64,000 nt of DNA, from the NCBI GenBank assembly GCA_933822405.4, contig CAKOGP040001759.1, forward strand, positions 62,001 through 126,000. The letters are read 5' to 3'. Position 1 is the stretch's first letter, and each line of letters begins with the position of its first letter. Below are positions 29,356 to 40,031 of the stretch, one piece after another. A program made the position numbers and the translations under genes. The DNA comes from Cylindrotheca closterium (taxonomy: Eukaryota; Bacillariophyta; Bacillariophyceae; Bacillariales; Bacillariaceae). Below the pieces are notes generated by a model. The model was given only the letters and a program-made list of their open reading frames with translations. It had not been told where the DNA came from and ran no database searches.

Positions 29356-31284
29356 ATGGTCAACGAAACCGAACCAGCTGAAACAGCAGCTTCCAATGGC
29401 AGCAACAGTCGCGAAGAAGAAGAAGAAGAACAAGGACTTCTGCAAGACGTTCAAAAGGAACTTACACAATTGAACATTGATGACACGACCTGCTCGTTGT
29501 CAACGATTGCAAACGGCGCCTTTTGTGATCCTCGATACTTGGTACAGGTTTTCTTGGAAGAAGCGTGTACGGAAATTGGAGATGGAGCTTTTGAAGGCTG
29601 CGCTGGCCTGCAAACGGTGGAGATGGCTTCTACTATACGACAAATTGGAAAGAAGTGTTTTTCCAAGTGTTCTTCTCTGGACAACATTAGTCTTCCACCT
29701 GGGCTGAAAGCGATTCCAAAAAACACCTTTTCGGAATGCGAATCCCTTGTCTCTATAGATGTGCCTTTGGGAGTTGTGGAAATTGGAAAGAATTGCTTTC
29801 ATCGATGTGTATCATTGGCGAATGTTTCATTTGTTGCTAACGACGACTCATCATCATTATCTCAATTGCAAACGATTGGTGGCGGTGCCTTCAAGTGCTG
29901 CTTGGCATTAAGGTGTATTCATCTGCCTTCCACTGTGCGATCGATTGGAAAGTCTGCCTTTCTCTCTTGTGTATCATTGAAAGACGTACAACTACCCCAT
30001 CATGGCTTACAAGTCATTCAGGATCACACCTTTTTCTTTTGCGAAGCACTCGAAAAGATATCACTACCAATGACAGTTTACAAGTTGGGAACCGGTGCCT
30101 TTCAAGACTGCAAATCCTTGCTCCATGTTACCAATGCACAAGGACTGCAACACATGGGCGAACGCGCGTTCAAGAATTGTACCAAACTTGGAAGCGTGTC
30201 CACTTCATTGAGTGGTTTGGTATCAATTGGTTACAGTGCGCTCTCTGATTGCCACCGGATAGTCCAGATTGATCTTCAAGATGGCCTTACAGAGATACCG
30301 GCAAGATGCTTTGCCAATTGCGAACGATTGCGGTACGTGTCCATTCCCAACACACTCGATACGATTGGAACGCAAGCCTTTTCTTGGTGCACGGCTTTGC
30401 TCGGGATCAGACTTCCCCCTACCAAGGTATTCATTGGCAATGCAGCCTTTGTAGGATGTGAGTCTCTGATGTCAATTTCGATTTCCTCTTGTTCCATGTC
30501 CAGTCTGCCATTGGATATTAGTGCTACCTTGTTTTCGAAGTGCAAGAATCTTCTATCGTTTACTCGTGGATATGACTTAAGGAAGGTTCTATGCGACCGA
30601 TATGCGGACCTGCCTGTCCATCAAGCTTGCTATGATTCATGGCATACTACTGTGGATGATCTGACTGCTGCTATTACTGCTCCTTCATCAGAAAGGCCCA
30701 CCGATTTTTTTGCAATGACTCCCTTTCATATTTTGGTGACTTGTGCCAAGCTACGACCGGATCTCTTGCAAGTTCTCTTGGATTATTATCCAGCAGAGGT
30801 AGTATGGATGAAAGATATTTCTCGACAAGACATTTTGGGCTACATTTTCAGGAACATGAAATCATTATCACCAGACGCAAACATTTTTGTCGAAATGGTA
30901 CTGGAGAAAACAGTTTTGGATGTTATGCATGGATATGGTCTAACAAGTTGGAGGTCTGATATATGCTCTCAATTAGATTCCATTATTCGAAGCCAAGGGA
31001 GGGACCGATGGCTTCCAGATTTGCTTGACGGCGTCATTGGATCTTTGGCAAGATACAAAAAGCTGGAGATGACCTCCGTTTTGGACTTGGCACTATGGAA
31101 ATGGAGTCTCGATTCGTTCTTGCAAATGGACCGAGCCGAATGTTGGTCATTGAATAGAGCCGAACTTGTCATCCCAAGTGTCGTCAGCTTCCTTTGGGAT
31201 GAGTCAACCCTTCCTACATCCATCATTGGTGAACGATCCAATCGGCTTGTTGGATTTGTAGGGAAAAGTGTCATTGAACGATAA
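29356..31284 (+). CDS. BspA-like leucine-rich-repeat protein, 642 aa
   Basis: The Glu/Ser-rich N-terminus (residues 1-30) is followed by about 15 LRR_5 repeats (45-400; typical unit LP..V..IG..AF..C.SL). The C-terminal domain is homologous to the ends of the proteins at 11980 and 14399: HQACYDSW, FFAMTPFHILVTCAKLRPDLLQVLLD, GYGLTSWRSDI, KLEMTSVLDLALW and ELVIPSVVSFLWDE. It is more diverged than the tandem pair. No signal peptide. A decayed copy of its last 330 bp lies at 34344-34650, downstream of the next gene. The protein-interaction role is inferred from the repeat type. Confidence 0.85.
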   Translation: MVNETEPAETAASNGSNSREEEEEEQGLLQDVQKELTQLNIDDTTCSLSTIANGAFCDPRYLVQVFLEEACTEIGDGAFEGCAGLQTVEMASTIRQIGKKCFSKCSSLDNISLPPGLKAIPKNTFSECESLVSIDVPLGVVEIGKNCFHRCVSLANVSFVANDDSSSLSQLQTIGGGAFKCCLALRCIHLPSTVRSIGKSAFLSCVSLKDVQLPHHGLQVIQDHTFFFCEALEKISLPMTVYKLGTGAFQDCKSLLHVTNAQGLQHMGERAFKNCTKLGSVSTSLSGLVSIGYSALSDCHRIVQIDLQDGLTEIPARCFANCERLRYVSIPNTLDTIGTQAFSWCTALLGIRLPPTKVFIGNAAFVGCESLMSISISSCSMSSLPLDISATLFSKCKNLLSFTRGYDLRKVLCDRYADLPVHQACYDSWHTTVDDLTAAITAPSSERPTDFFAMTPFHILVTCAKLRPDLLQVLLDYYPAEVVWMKDISRQDILGYIFRNMKSLSPDANIFVEMVLEKTVLDVMHGYGLTSWRSDICSQLDSIIRSQGRDRWLPDLLDGVIGSLARYKKLEMTSVLDLALWKWSLDSFLQMDRAECWSLNRAELVIPSVVSFLWDESTLPTSIIGERSNRLVGFVGKSVIER

Positions 31285-31352
31285 TTTTAAAGGACTGCTG
31301 GCTTTTTTCCCAATGCATTCCACCCTGGATAGTACTTGTGGCCGAGTTCTGC

Positions 31353-33944
31353 CTACGTAGTCGCATTACCATTTAGTCCGTTTTTCTCCATCTCCTCCAT
31401 TCGTCGGTAAGCCTTTTCAAGTTCCTCCTTCAGACTGGCCACTTCCTCCGACAAATCGGATCCTTCCATCAATCCCAATTCCATAGCTTGGTTCATTTTC
31501 ATTTGCTCGATTTCTTCTCGGAGTTGCTCATTCTCCTCCTCATTGTTTGCTTCTATTGTCGAAATCGTTCGTTGCATGTCTTGTTTGTCTCGACGAAGGG
31601 ACTGGTTTTCTGCCAAGAGTACATTCTGATCTTGAATAACATTGAATAGCTTTGCTTCCAGCTCTGTCACAGTTGCATCTTGTTGTCGGGGTGTTGGTTC
31701 GACTTTTGTCGTAGTATGATACTTGTTGTCTGGATCTTTATTCAGCGTCATTTCCTCTTTCATCTTTCGAATAGTTTCTTTCAGACTTTCCAGGCTTTGG
31801 TCTCGCTGCTTCAGTTTTACTTGCAGGCTGGAAATCTGAGCTCTTTGGCGTACAACTTTAATTTTGTTGGCTTGCATATCTTCGTCCTTCTTTTTCAGTC
31901 GATTGTACAGCTCGTCAATTACCTTTTCTGCGGCTTTTAGGTCCCGTCGATATCCTTCCATGTCGTCTTCCATGAGTCGCAACTCCCGACGCAAATTCTC
32001 TTCCTTGTCCTGAAGAAGGCGGGATATATCGTCGACATCCTTCCTGGCGTCCTCCAATTCGCGCTGCATTTCTTCCTTCTCAGTTTGAACAATTTTCAGC
32101 TTTCGGATTGATTCTACCTTGTCCTTCTTCAGAATTTCGAGGCGTTTTGATAAGTCGACTTCATTTCCTTGTGGCGAAAGTTTACCAGTCAATGCGATCT
32201 TCCCCGGAGACAGCGGTGTTTTCCGGCTCAGTTGACCCTCCAATTGCGCATTCCACGTTCTTTCTTCGGCGATCCTTTTTTCAAATTTTGCTTGTGCATC
32301 ATCCTTTCTTCGAACGGTATCGGCAAGATTTTGTTTCAGACGAACGACCTGTTTTGTCAATATATCAATGTCGTGATCTTTCCGCTTGCATTGCATCGTT
32401 GCATCATCCTTCAGCGCAATGGTATCAACAAGATCTTGCTTCAAAAGAATAACTTGCTTTTTCAACCCCTTGAGTTCGAAGTCTTTTTTCCTGTATTGCA
32501 TCCTCAATAATTCCTCATCTCTCGTGTTGCCCATTCCGTTCTGCAGATTCCTTATTTGCTCATCTGCCATTTTAACGTTATGATTCAAGATATTGATCAT
32601 TTGCTCTTTTTGGTGATTCAGAGTTGCCGCCTCCTTTAGTTTGGTCTCCAATGACTGGACATTGGATACGTAGGACTTTATTTCAGCATCCTTTTTTTCT
32701 TTTAGATTATTCAACCGTTCCATTGTATTCGTATTCTGGACTCGTATTGCCTGCTCTTGCCGATTCCTTGCCGCCACAGCATCCCGTAGGCTAGCTTTGA
32801 GAGCAATGATCTCCGACTGACGATTTCGAAGCTGCGCATCTTTTTCATGGCACAGAGTCGTCAGTCGACTTTCAGACATGTCATTGGGGCATTCATTTCG
32901 TCCCAGTTGCTCTTTCCTCGGGGACCGCTCCTGCAGCTGATAATTCTTCAGTTGTGCCTGCAATTCTTCAATCTTGCTGAATTGATCCGCTATGCGTTTT
33001 TCGTATTTGCTGTTTGCTGCTGAAAGGACCTTAATGTGTTCGTTTGCTGCGGATTGAAGTCTATCCTTTGACTCGATCTCCACCGGAGACGGAGACTGCA
33101 CGCTTTCCAGCGGCTCCCCGAAAATTTCTGACGATGCGTCCTGTTTTTTCTTTCGCGTCGATTCGTTGTCTTTGTTTTCAGTAGGTTTCAACGAAAGGGA
33201 TTTGGACGGTGACGACAGCAAACTATCACCATCGCCTACATCAGAGGATGACCCCAAATCCTCTTTCAGTGGATCCGATTCTTGTTTGTCAGTTACTGAC
33301 GATTCGTTTTCACGATTCTTCGGAAGGCCGCCTCCACGCCATTCCTGTACTTCCATCGTGTGGGAGCCCATGAGTGAGCCATCAAGTCTTAGTGCAGCTT
33401 CTTGCTTTTGCCTCGACGGTAATTCAAGGAGAATTTTCTGCCCACTCTTCATACGGCTGGCATGGAGGTCATTCCGGTCTAATCCGATTCGATTGGCGAA
33501 GTAGCACTCCAAGTCAAATAGTATTTTATTTGTGGGGTTCAAATTTTTGACCACGACAGCATATGTCGGTCGATTACGCTTTGGAAAGTTATTGTCATCC
33601 TCATGGCTAATAACTTTCTCATTTGCGATCCACTTCTGCAAAGAAATTCGTCTACCATTACCAATTAATGAGCCGTCAAGCTTTAATGCTGCTCTTTGCA
33701 TTTGTTTGGTTGGAAATTCAAGGCGAATACATCCATTCCGTAGGCTAGCATTGAGATTAGCACCACAGGGGGCGACTCGTTTCTGGAAATAGCGCTCCAT
33801 GTCAGACATTAATTTGCCCGAGGGGCGTATTTTTTTGATTGCGATGGCATACGTTTCTTGTCTTCTCCTTTGTTCGTCTTGATGTCCTCCCCTATTTCGT
33901 TTCCTCCTCCCAGACTGATTGCTTCCTTCGTCATTTTGAGGCAT
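31353..33944 (-). CDS. RRM-like plus long coiled-coil protein, 863 aa
   Basis: The basic N-terminus (SGRRKRNRGGHQDEQRRR) is followed by two RRM-like domains (about 30-105 and 125-205). Each has a strand (YAIAIKKI, YAVVVKNL), a helix (MERYF.KRV, LECYFANRI) and a strand-helix F.T..Q..AALKLDGSLIG ending in W. Low complexity follows (210-290), then about 550 residues of heptad coiled coil. The tail is EEIEQMKMNQAMELGLMEGSDLSEEVASLKEELEKAYRRMEEME, shared with neighbours. No zinc finger. It is convergent with the LRR gene at 29356. RNA binding is inferred from the RRM-like fold; no RNP1 consensus is obvious. Confidence 0.75.
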   Translation of the reverse strand: MPQNDEGSNQSGRRKRNRGGHQDEQRRRQETYAIAIKKIRPSGKLMSDMERYFQKRVAPCGANLNASLRNGCIRLEFPTKQMQRAALKLDGSLIGNGRRISLQKWIANEKVISHEDDNNFPKRNRPTYAVVVKNLNPTNKILFDLECYFANRIGLDRNDLHASRMKSGQKILLELPSRQKQEAALRLDGSLMGSHTMEVQEWRGGGLPKNRENESSVTDKQESDPLKEDLGSSSDVGDGDSLLSSPSKSLSLKPTENKDNESTRKKKQDASSEIFGEPLESVQSPSPVEIESKDRLQSAANEHIKVLSAANSKYEKRIADQFSKIEELQAQLKNYQLQERSPRKEQLGRNECPNDMSESRLTTLCHEKDAQLRNRQSEIIALKASLRDAVAARNRQEQAIRVQNTNTMERLNNLKEKKDAEIKSYVSNVQSLETKLKEAATLNHQKEQMINILNHNVKMADEQIRNLQNGMGNTRDEELLRMQYRKKDFELKGLKKQVILLKQDLVDTIALKDDATMQCKRKDHDIDILTKQVVRLKQNLADTVRRKDDAQAKFEKRIAEERTWNAQLEGQLSRKTPLSPGKIALTGKLSPQGNEVDLSKRLEILKKDKVESIRKLKIVQTEKEEMQRELEDARKDVDDISRLLQDKEENLRRELRLMEDDMEGYRRDLKAAEKVIDELYNRLKKKDEDMQANKIKVVRQRAQISSLQVKLKQRDQSLESLKETIRKMKEEMTLNKDPDNKYHTTTKVEPTPRQQDATVTELEAKLFNVIQDQNVLLAENQSLRRDKQDMQRTISTIEANNEEENEQLREEIEQMKMNQAMELGLMEGSDLSEEVASLKEELEKAYRRMEEMEKNGLNGNATT

Positions 33945-34343
33945 GCTGTTTCAAACCGAACATACATTCAAATTTGATGTTATTATTTGGCATGCAGGTA
34001 TGCATGCAAACGCGTTGGGAATTTGGGGGTATTATTTGTAATCGGTGATGATGCACTTGTATTGAAGCAAGAATGAAATTCGAGGCTTGTTTGTTTGGCA
34101 TACCGGTATACGAGATAGTATGATGCATGTAATAATGAAAAGAGGCACTACACATGTACAGTAATAATGCGTCAGAAGCACGTGTCTTTCCGCTGCCCGC
34201 AAAAAGCATTTAGGGTGAAATCTAAGGGGGGTCTGATTGTGAGGAGGGTCAGACTGCATCATCATCACCTATCTCTGCAGAAATGGTATCGTACTTGAGA
34301 AAAGTGCTTTGGACGTTACGCAATGCTGGGGTCTAGAACGCGC
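33945..34343. other. Intergenic
   Basis: This is the promoter side of the gene at 31353. It contains several CATGCA and TATGCAT runs and a TACCGGTA palindrome at about 34102. No gene is seen. Confidence 0.45.
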
Positions 34344-34650
34344 AGATCTGTTATGTGCTCCCAGTTAGATTCCATTATGCATTCGAAGTCAAGTTAGGGA
34401 GCGATGATGGCAAGGAAAAGAAAGATTGAGGTGATCTTCGCTGCTGGATCTAGCACGTTGCAAATGCTGGACCGAAACGAATGTTTTGGTCGCAAAGTCG
34501 ATTAGAAGTGGTCATCCCAAGTGTAACCAGCTTCTTTTGGAATGAGTCAGTCGACCCCGCCGAAATCTATCATTGGTGAAAGGTCCAGTCGGCTTGGCTC
34601 TGTAGGAAAGAGTGCCATCCGAACGAGAGCAACCGCTGTCTTGTTCTTCA
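34344..34650 (+). pseudogene. Decayed 3' end of an LRR gene
   Basis: It aligns in order with 30955-31290, the end of the LRR gene. Shared stretches are TTAGATTCCATTAT, TTGCAAATG.TGGACCGA, GTCATCCCAAGTGT, CAGCTTC, ATCATTGGTGAA and GTCGGCTTG. Indels and stops abolish the frame. As with the intact gene, its end faces the end of an RRM/coiled-coil gene (34689). The two-gene unit was therefore duplicated and this LRR copy lost. Confidence 0.75.
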
Positions 34651-34688
34651 TACATTCATCCTGAGTAGTACTTTTGGTTGAGTTCTGC

Positions 34689-37229
34689 TTATATAGTAGT
34701 CGCTTGGCTATTCACCATTCCCTTGCTCTCCATCTCCTCGATTCTATGGTGAGCCTTTTCAAGTTCCTCTTTCAGACCGTCCACTTCCTCCGAGAGATCG
34801 GATCCTTCCATCAAGCCTAGTTCCATAGCATGATTCAATTTCATTTGTTCAATTTCTTCTAGCAATTGCTCATTCTCCTCCTCTTTCGATCGTTCCATGT
34901 CCTGTTTGTCTCGGCGAAGGGATTGGTTTTCTGCCAAAAGCGCGTTCTGATCTTGAATGACTTTGAAAAGCTTCGCTTCCATTTGTTCTACTGTTGAATC
35001 TTGTTGCCGTGACGCTGAGGGAACAGATGGTTCCACTTTTGTCGCGATGGACTCCCTTTGAGAATTGGTATATAAATCTTTCTTCTGCCTTTCGTTCTTC
35101 ATCTTTTTCACACTTTCTTTCAGACACTCTAGACTTTGTTCTCTCTGCTTTATTTTTGCCAGCAGAGCGGTGAGATTCACTTTTTGACGTCGGTTTTTCT
35201 CTTCCTTATTTTTCAGTTGATTACGCAGCTTTTCAATTTCGTTTCCTTCGACTTTGGCCGGAGCGACTGATATTTCCTGTGTCGTCTGACCCTGCAACTG
35301 TGCGTTCCTCATTCTTTCCATAGCGATCGCTTTTTCGAATTTTGCTTGTAATTCATCCTTTAGCGCAATAGTACTGACAAGATCGTGCTTCAGACGATCG
35401 ATAACCTTTCTCAATCCCTTGAGCTCGTGATCCTTCTCCTTGCAATGAATCTTCGGTAGTTCCACTTCATGTGCCCCATTGCCCTCTTCGTTTTGCGCAT
35501 CACTTATTCGTTTATCTGCCATTGTAACGCTACGACTCAACATCATGTTCAATTGCTCGTTTTCGCCATTCAGAGTCGTCGAATCCTTTTGGATGGTTTC
35601 CAATGACTGCACATTGGATACCATCACTTTCGTTTGAGCATTCTTCCCCCCTTGCAGTTTCTGCAACACTGCAAGCTGATTTCTTTGGTTTGTGATTTTC
35701 TGTTTCTTGGCTTTTATATCTTCATCCTTCTTTTTCACTTGACCCTGCAATTTTGCATTCTTCTTTCTCTCTTCAGAGATCGCTTTTTCCAATTTTGCTT
35801 GTGTGCCATTCTTTTGCATATCGGCGGTATCGACAAGATCTTGTTTCAGCTGATCGATTTGAATTGTCAGTTCCTTGAGGATGACTTCTTTCTGCTTGCA
35901 TTGAATTTTTAATAGCTCTTTTTCTCGTGAATCGTCGCCCTTGCCAATTTGCGGATCTTCTACTTGCTGATGTTCCATTGTAACGCTATGATTCAACATA
36001 CTAATCAGTTGTTCTTTTTCGTCATTCAGAGCTGTTGAATCTTTCAATTTGGTTTCCAACGACTGCACATTGGATACCAACACTTTTATTCGAGCATCCT
36101 TTTCTTGTTGCAGATTCTTCAAACGCTCCGTCATATTCGCACTCTTGGCTCGTATTGATTGCCCTTGTTGAGCGTTCGCTTCCAAGGCAGTCTTAAGTCT
36201 GTCTTTGAGAGAATTAATCTCGGAATCACGATTTCGAAGCTGGATATCTCTTTCATGGCACAGACTCTTTAGCCGAATTTGAAACATGTCATTGGGGTCT
36301 CCTTGGCGTCCTTGTCTCTCGTTCTCTTGGAGCTGCTCCTTTAGCTTGTAGTTGTTCAGCTGTGCTTCCAATTCTTCAATCTTGCTCGATTGATCCGCTA
36401 CTCGTTTTTCGTATTTACTATTCGCGGCAGCAAGGACCATTATGGACTGTTTCTGGATAAGTTGCATTCTCTGACGGAGTACCAACTCGTCGTCCTTTTC
36501 GTCAGTAGGTTTCAATGGTGGAAGGGCTTTGGATGTTGACTGCGGATCAGGTGGATCTGGTACGTGTTCATTTGTGCGATTCTGTGGAAGACCGCCTTCG
36601 TTCCACTCCTGCACTTCCATAGTTTTGGAGCCCATGGTCGAACCGTCAAGGCGAAGGGCCGCTTGTTGCTCTTGTCTCGTTGAAAGTTCAAGGAAAACAT
36701 TGCTATTCCATTCACCATGTCGGGCATGGAGGTCATTTGGATGTGATCCGATTCTTCCGGCGAAGTAGCACTCCACTTCAGACAAAATACTATCTGTGAG
36801 GTTCAAATTCTTGATCACGACCGTGTACGTCAATCGTCTGCGCTTTGGATGAGCATTGTCATCATTCTGATGAAGGGCCTCCTCGTTTCCGATCCATTCC
36901 TCGACACTAGTGTCGCTACTGCCAATTTTCGAGAAATCAAGCTTCAGCGCTGCTATTTGCATTTCCTTGGTTGGAAATTCAACGCGAATGTAGCCATTCC
37001 GTCGGCTAGCATTGATTTTTGCACCCCGAGAGTCGATGCGTTTTTCGAAAAAGCGCTTCATCTCGGATATTTCTTCGCCTGTGGGAGGTAGGTTCTTGAT
37101 TGCAATGGCGTATGATTCTTGTCTTATTATTCTCCCATGCTCATCTTGATCTCCTTCTCGGTTTCTTTTCCTCTTTTCATGAGAGGTCAAGTCGCCTGAC
37201 TGCTTGCCTACGTCTTCCTCTTCCGGCAT
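34689..37229 (-). CDS. RRM-like plus long coiled-coil protein, 846 aa
   Basis: Tandem paralogue of the gene at 31353, same strand. The basic N-terminus (HEKRKRNREGDQDEHGR) precedes RRM-like domain 1 (about 33-110, YAIAIKNLPPTGEEI...AALKLDFSKIG) and domain 2 (about 133-210, YTVVIKNLNLTDSIL...AALRLDGSTMG). The long coiled coil contains two copies of a block beginning VMVSNVQSLET or VLVSNVQSLET, so it grew by internal duplication. The tail EEIEQMKLNHAMELGLMEGSDLSEEV is conserved. Downstream sequence also matches that of its paralogue, showing the duplication covered the 3' flank. Confidence 0.75.
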   Translation of the reverse strand: MPEEEDVGKQSGDLTSHEKRKRNREGDQDEHGRIIRQESYAIAIKNLPPTGEEISEMKRFFEKRIDSRGAKINASRRNGYIRVEFPTKEMQIAALKLDFSKIGSSDTSVEEWIGNEEALHQNDDNAHPKRRRLTYTVVIKNLNLTDSILSEVECYFAGRIGSHPNDLHARHGEWNSNVFLELSTRQEQQAALRLDGSTMGSKTMEVQEWNEGGLPQNRTNEHVPDPPDPQSTSKALPPLKPTDEKDDELVLRQRMQLIQKQSIMVLAAANSKYEKRVADQSSKIEELEAQLNNYKLKEQLQENERQGRQGDPNDMFQIRLKSLCHERDIQLRNRDSEINSLKDRLKTALEANAQQGQSIRAKSANMTERLKNLQQEKDARIKVLVSNVQSLETKLKDSTALNDEKEQLISMLNHSVTMEHQQVEDPQIGKGDDSREKELLKIQCKQKEVILKELTIQIDQLKQDLVDTADMQKNGTQAKLEKAISEERKKNAKLQGQVKKKDEDIKAKKQKITNQRNQLAVLQKLQGGKNAQTKVMVSNVQSLETIQKDSTTLNGENEQLNMMLSRSVTMADKRISDAQNEEGNGAHEVELPKIHCKEKDHELKGLRKVIDRLKHDLVSTIALKDELQAKFEKAIAMERMRNAQLQGQTTQEISVAPAKVEGNEIEKLRNQLKNKEEKNRRQKVNLTALLAKIKQREQSLECLKESVKKMKNERQKKDLYTNSQRESIATKVEPSVPSASRQQDSTVEQMEAKLFKVIQDQNALLAENQSLRRDKQDMERSKEEENEQLLEEIEQMKLNHAMELGLMEGSDLSEEVDGLKEELEKAHHRIEEMESKGMVNSQATTI

Positions 37230-37842
37230 GTCTCAAAGAGAACATTCATTCAAGGCTTCAGCTGTTCGGCACGGTAGGCGGTATTGCAATGATGATGATC
37301 GAGATATACCGTTTATTATGCGAGATGATGATGGTGATGCGATTACGAGATGATCGGAGGAAGCCAGAAAGTACTACAATAGTTTTAACAAATTTGGATC
37401 ATCTTCCCGCTGCCCGACGAAAAGCCTTTTTGTGAAAATCTGATGTCTTTTAAGGGTAGGATCAATGTAGTAAAAGTATATATCTATAAGGTGTGTATAT
37501 ATCGTGTCAACAACATCTTGGTTGATACGACATCAGAGGCTACTGTTCGTCCATCCCATCTCTGTGAGGTGACGTACGAACCTCCAATTCATTGAATATT
37601 CTCACACTTTTGGGACCATTCCACCAATAAGGGGAGCGTATTTGTGGGGAGAGATACAGTAGGGGCAAGACGCAAACGCTGAAATCGAGAATATTGTTAT
37701 CATCATCAATGAAGATCACACCACATCTGTCAGTTTTCATCTATCATTGGTCATCTCATCACGTTTACACCCCACATTTCCTACAGCATCTTGATGATCA
37801 GGGTGATATTGCAAGATAAAGTAGGTCAAGTCGGTATGTATC
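37230..37842. other. Divergent intergenic region
   Basis: It lies between the coiled-coil gene and the mitochondrial carrier, transcribed apart. A 66-codon minus-strand frame (37540-37740) has no family feature and is not called. Confidence 0.45.
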
Positions 37843-38886
37843 ATGACTCTGGTCGGAACTGATGGCAAGGATGAACACCTTGCAAACACGACGATTACTC
37901 AATCATCAAACGACAGAAGTAACGACAAGAGTGGCGGCAGCACAAATCCTATTCTACTATCTCATAATATAGCTGGCTCAGTCGTGGCGGGATGCTTCTC
38001 CACCATTCTTGGGCATCCTCTGGACACGATCAAAGTTCATCAGCAGACCAAACCTAAGTTTGCCAAAGCGACTGTTTTGGATGTGGCCAAGAGCATTACA
38101 CTGGAAGAAACCGGATCAAAGCGAAATATCACTCGCTTATTCCGAGGGATTGGACCTCCAATGGCTAATCAAATGGTCATGAATACTGTCATGTTTACGG
38201 TATTTGATTCGATCAAAACAATCGCTACGAAACAAAACATGGAGGAAACCTCCGCCGCCCTGTGGTCGGGTCTGTTTGCAGGATTTGCCACGGCGTGTAT
38301 CAGCACACCGACGGACTGGATCAAAATTCAGGCGCAAACTTCTCTTGTCAACAACCAGACCAACATATCCACTGGTGAAAGAGCGACAACAACCGTCCTG
38401 TCTATACTGAAACGAGAATTTGTGTCGAAAGATAATGGCAGGATTCAGTGGAAACATGCGACGTCAACGTTATACCGAGGCCATCTTGCCAATCTCGGAC
38501 GTGAAGGTATCTTCACCATGGTGTATCTAGGTCTTTACGATCGGATTTCTCATGTGGTTCGACGACAACATTCACACCAACAAAACAATAATGGTGTTGA
38601 CGAAGATTTGGGAATGGCAAGTGTTTTGATGATTAGTTCTCTTACAGGAGCTTGTGCTTGGTTATGCAACTATCCATTTGATACTGTCAAGAGCATTCAA
38701 CAAGCAGTCGGCGGTGGTTCGCAACGAATGACGTTGTCAGCGGTGGCCCGGCAAATTTACCAAGGCGGTGGTATGATGGGCTTTTTCCGAGGGGCTGGGC
38801 CTTCTACTGTTCGTGCCATGATGGTGACTTCTTCTCGCATGGTTGCTTATGAAAAGACGATACAATTACTGAAAGGATACGAATGA
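37843..38886 (+). CDS. Mitochondrial carrier family (SLC25) protein, 347 aa
   Basis: Three tandem carrier repeats are marked by the signature P-x-(D/E)-x-x-(K/R): PLDTIK at 59, PTDWIK at 156 and PFDTVK at 278. Each is followed by matrix helices with (F/Y)RG-type blocks (RLFRGIGPP, TLYRGHLANLGREG, GFFRGAGPS). An extra hydrophilic N-terminus (1-38) and a His/Asn-rich loop (243-252) are unusual but harmless. The pattern is closest to the carnitine/basic amino-acid branch (SLC25A20/29/45), but contact-site residues cannot settle the substrate by eye. Inner mitochondrial membrane. Confidence 0.9.
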   Translation: MTLVGTDGKDEHLANTTITQSSNDRSNDKSGGSTNPILLSHNIAGSVVAGCFSTILGHPLDTIKVHQQTKPKFAKATVLDVAKSITLEETGSKRNITRLFRGIGPPMANQMVMNTVMFTVFDSIKTIATKQNMEETSAALWSGLFAGFATACISTPTDWIKIQAQTSLVNNQTNISTGERATTTVLSILKREFVSKDNGRIQWKHATSTLYRGHLANLGREGIFTMVYLGLYDRISHVVRRQHSHQQNNNGVDEDLGMASVLMISSLTGACAWLCNYPFDTVKSIQQAVGGGSQRMTLSAVARQIYQGGGMMGFFRGAGPSTVRAMMVTSSRMVAYEKTIQLLKGYE

Positions 38887-40031
38887 GATGCAATGGGGCA
38901 GGATTTGTTCTCAAGAAATAGAATGAATGGTCGGACTGATTTTTCTTGACCAATACAAAGAATAATATCTGGTACAGTACCACACAGCAAATTTGACGGA
39001 CGAAAGCTGTACAAGGCCACATTTATCGCGTTATAATAGTTTCAAACATTTATTTGTTCGAGAATGTTGTTTCACGCCATATTTACCGAAAAGTCGAAAA
39101 TATTGTACACGTGTACTGCAACATTTTATAAAATGGTACAAAAACTAATAAAATAATATACAGCTGAAGCATCCACTGGTTCATTCTAAAAGTACCAGCG
39201 CTGTAAAAGATAATCAAAAGACCACAATTTGAATATATATGACAATAAGACATGCCAATGTGTTACTGTACTACAATTATAGTAGTAATTAGTTTAAAAT
39301 GGTGAAAGACGCCGCTGCCCCTTTGTTGGGATGATCAGTCCAGTGCCATCATCGCGATACTGCATGCACCACCGAGTATTGCAATAAAAATTATTATTAT
39401 TGACAACAACGGCTGTTCACATGTCTGACGGATATCGCTTGCTCCCCATATTTGAGCAGGGTGATGGATCACATGACACTGATATTCCAAGCGAGGCTTC
39501 CGCTTTGCCTTTCAATCCTTTGGAAATAGTAATCTCCAATCGATGATCTTGTTCTTGAAGTAGGTACGCCAATCCCTAATCCTAAAGGGACCACTTATCT
39601 GGGATCTTGCTGATCAGGACGCGCTTACGAGCCTCGACCTGCCCATCCCACCCCCGTCGTCGCACCCAAATGATTCGTTTTAGGTGGCCAAACAAGACTG
39701 GAGGGAAACACGCAATCGCAGCAAGCCATGAAATCTTCTGGTTTCGCGTCGCCGATGCAACCTAGTGAGTGACCAATCCACTAGAAACCACAAAGGCAAA
39801 CACTAGCCTTCCGAAGGATCCCTCGGAAATGTGACAATAAAATATACGCGAAAGTGTAGACTCGCCAAAATGTCCTAAAAGAGAAAAGAAAAAAAAGTGA
39901 GATCATGGTTCAGAAAGTAAATGCAATTGATGGGGTGAATTTCCAGGTAAAACTCTTTGATGGGTTGTTCGTGTGTTGTCGCACACTATTATCATACTTC
40001 ATCTCTTTCAAAGTCGTAGCAAGAATGTGCT
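38887..40031. other. 1.1-kb intergenic region
   Basis: Mostly AT-rich sequence with TGTACACGTGTAC-like palindromes (about 39100). A 41-codon frame (39421-39546, MSDGYRLLPIFEQGDGSHD...) has protein-like composition but no other support. A GC-richer stretch at 39600-39800 has no gene that I can recognise. Confidence 0.45.

Noticed and set aside
32108..32510. Plus-strand frames opposite the coiled-coil genes
   Set aside because: They are antisense shadows of heptad-repeat coding sequence; hydrophobic Leu/Phe-rich translations are expected opposite Lys/Glu/Gln-rich codons.
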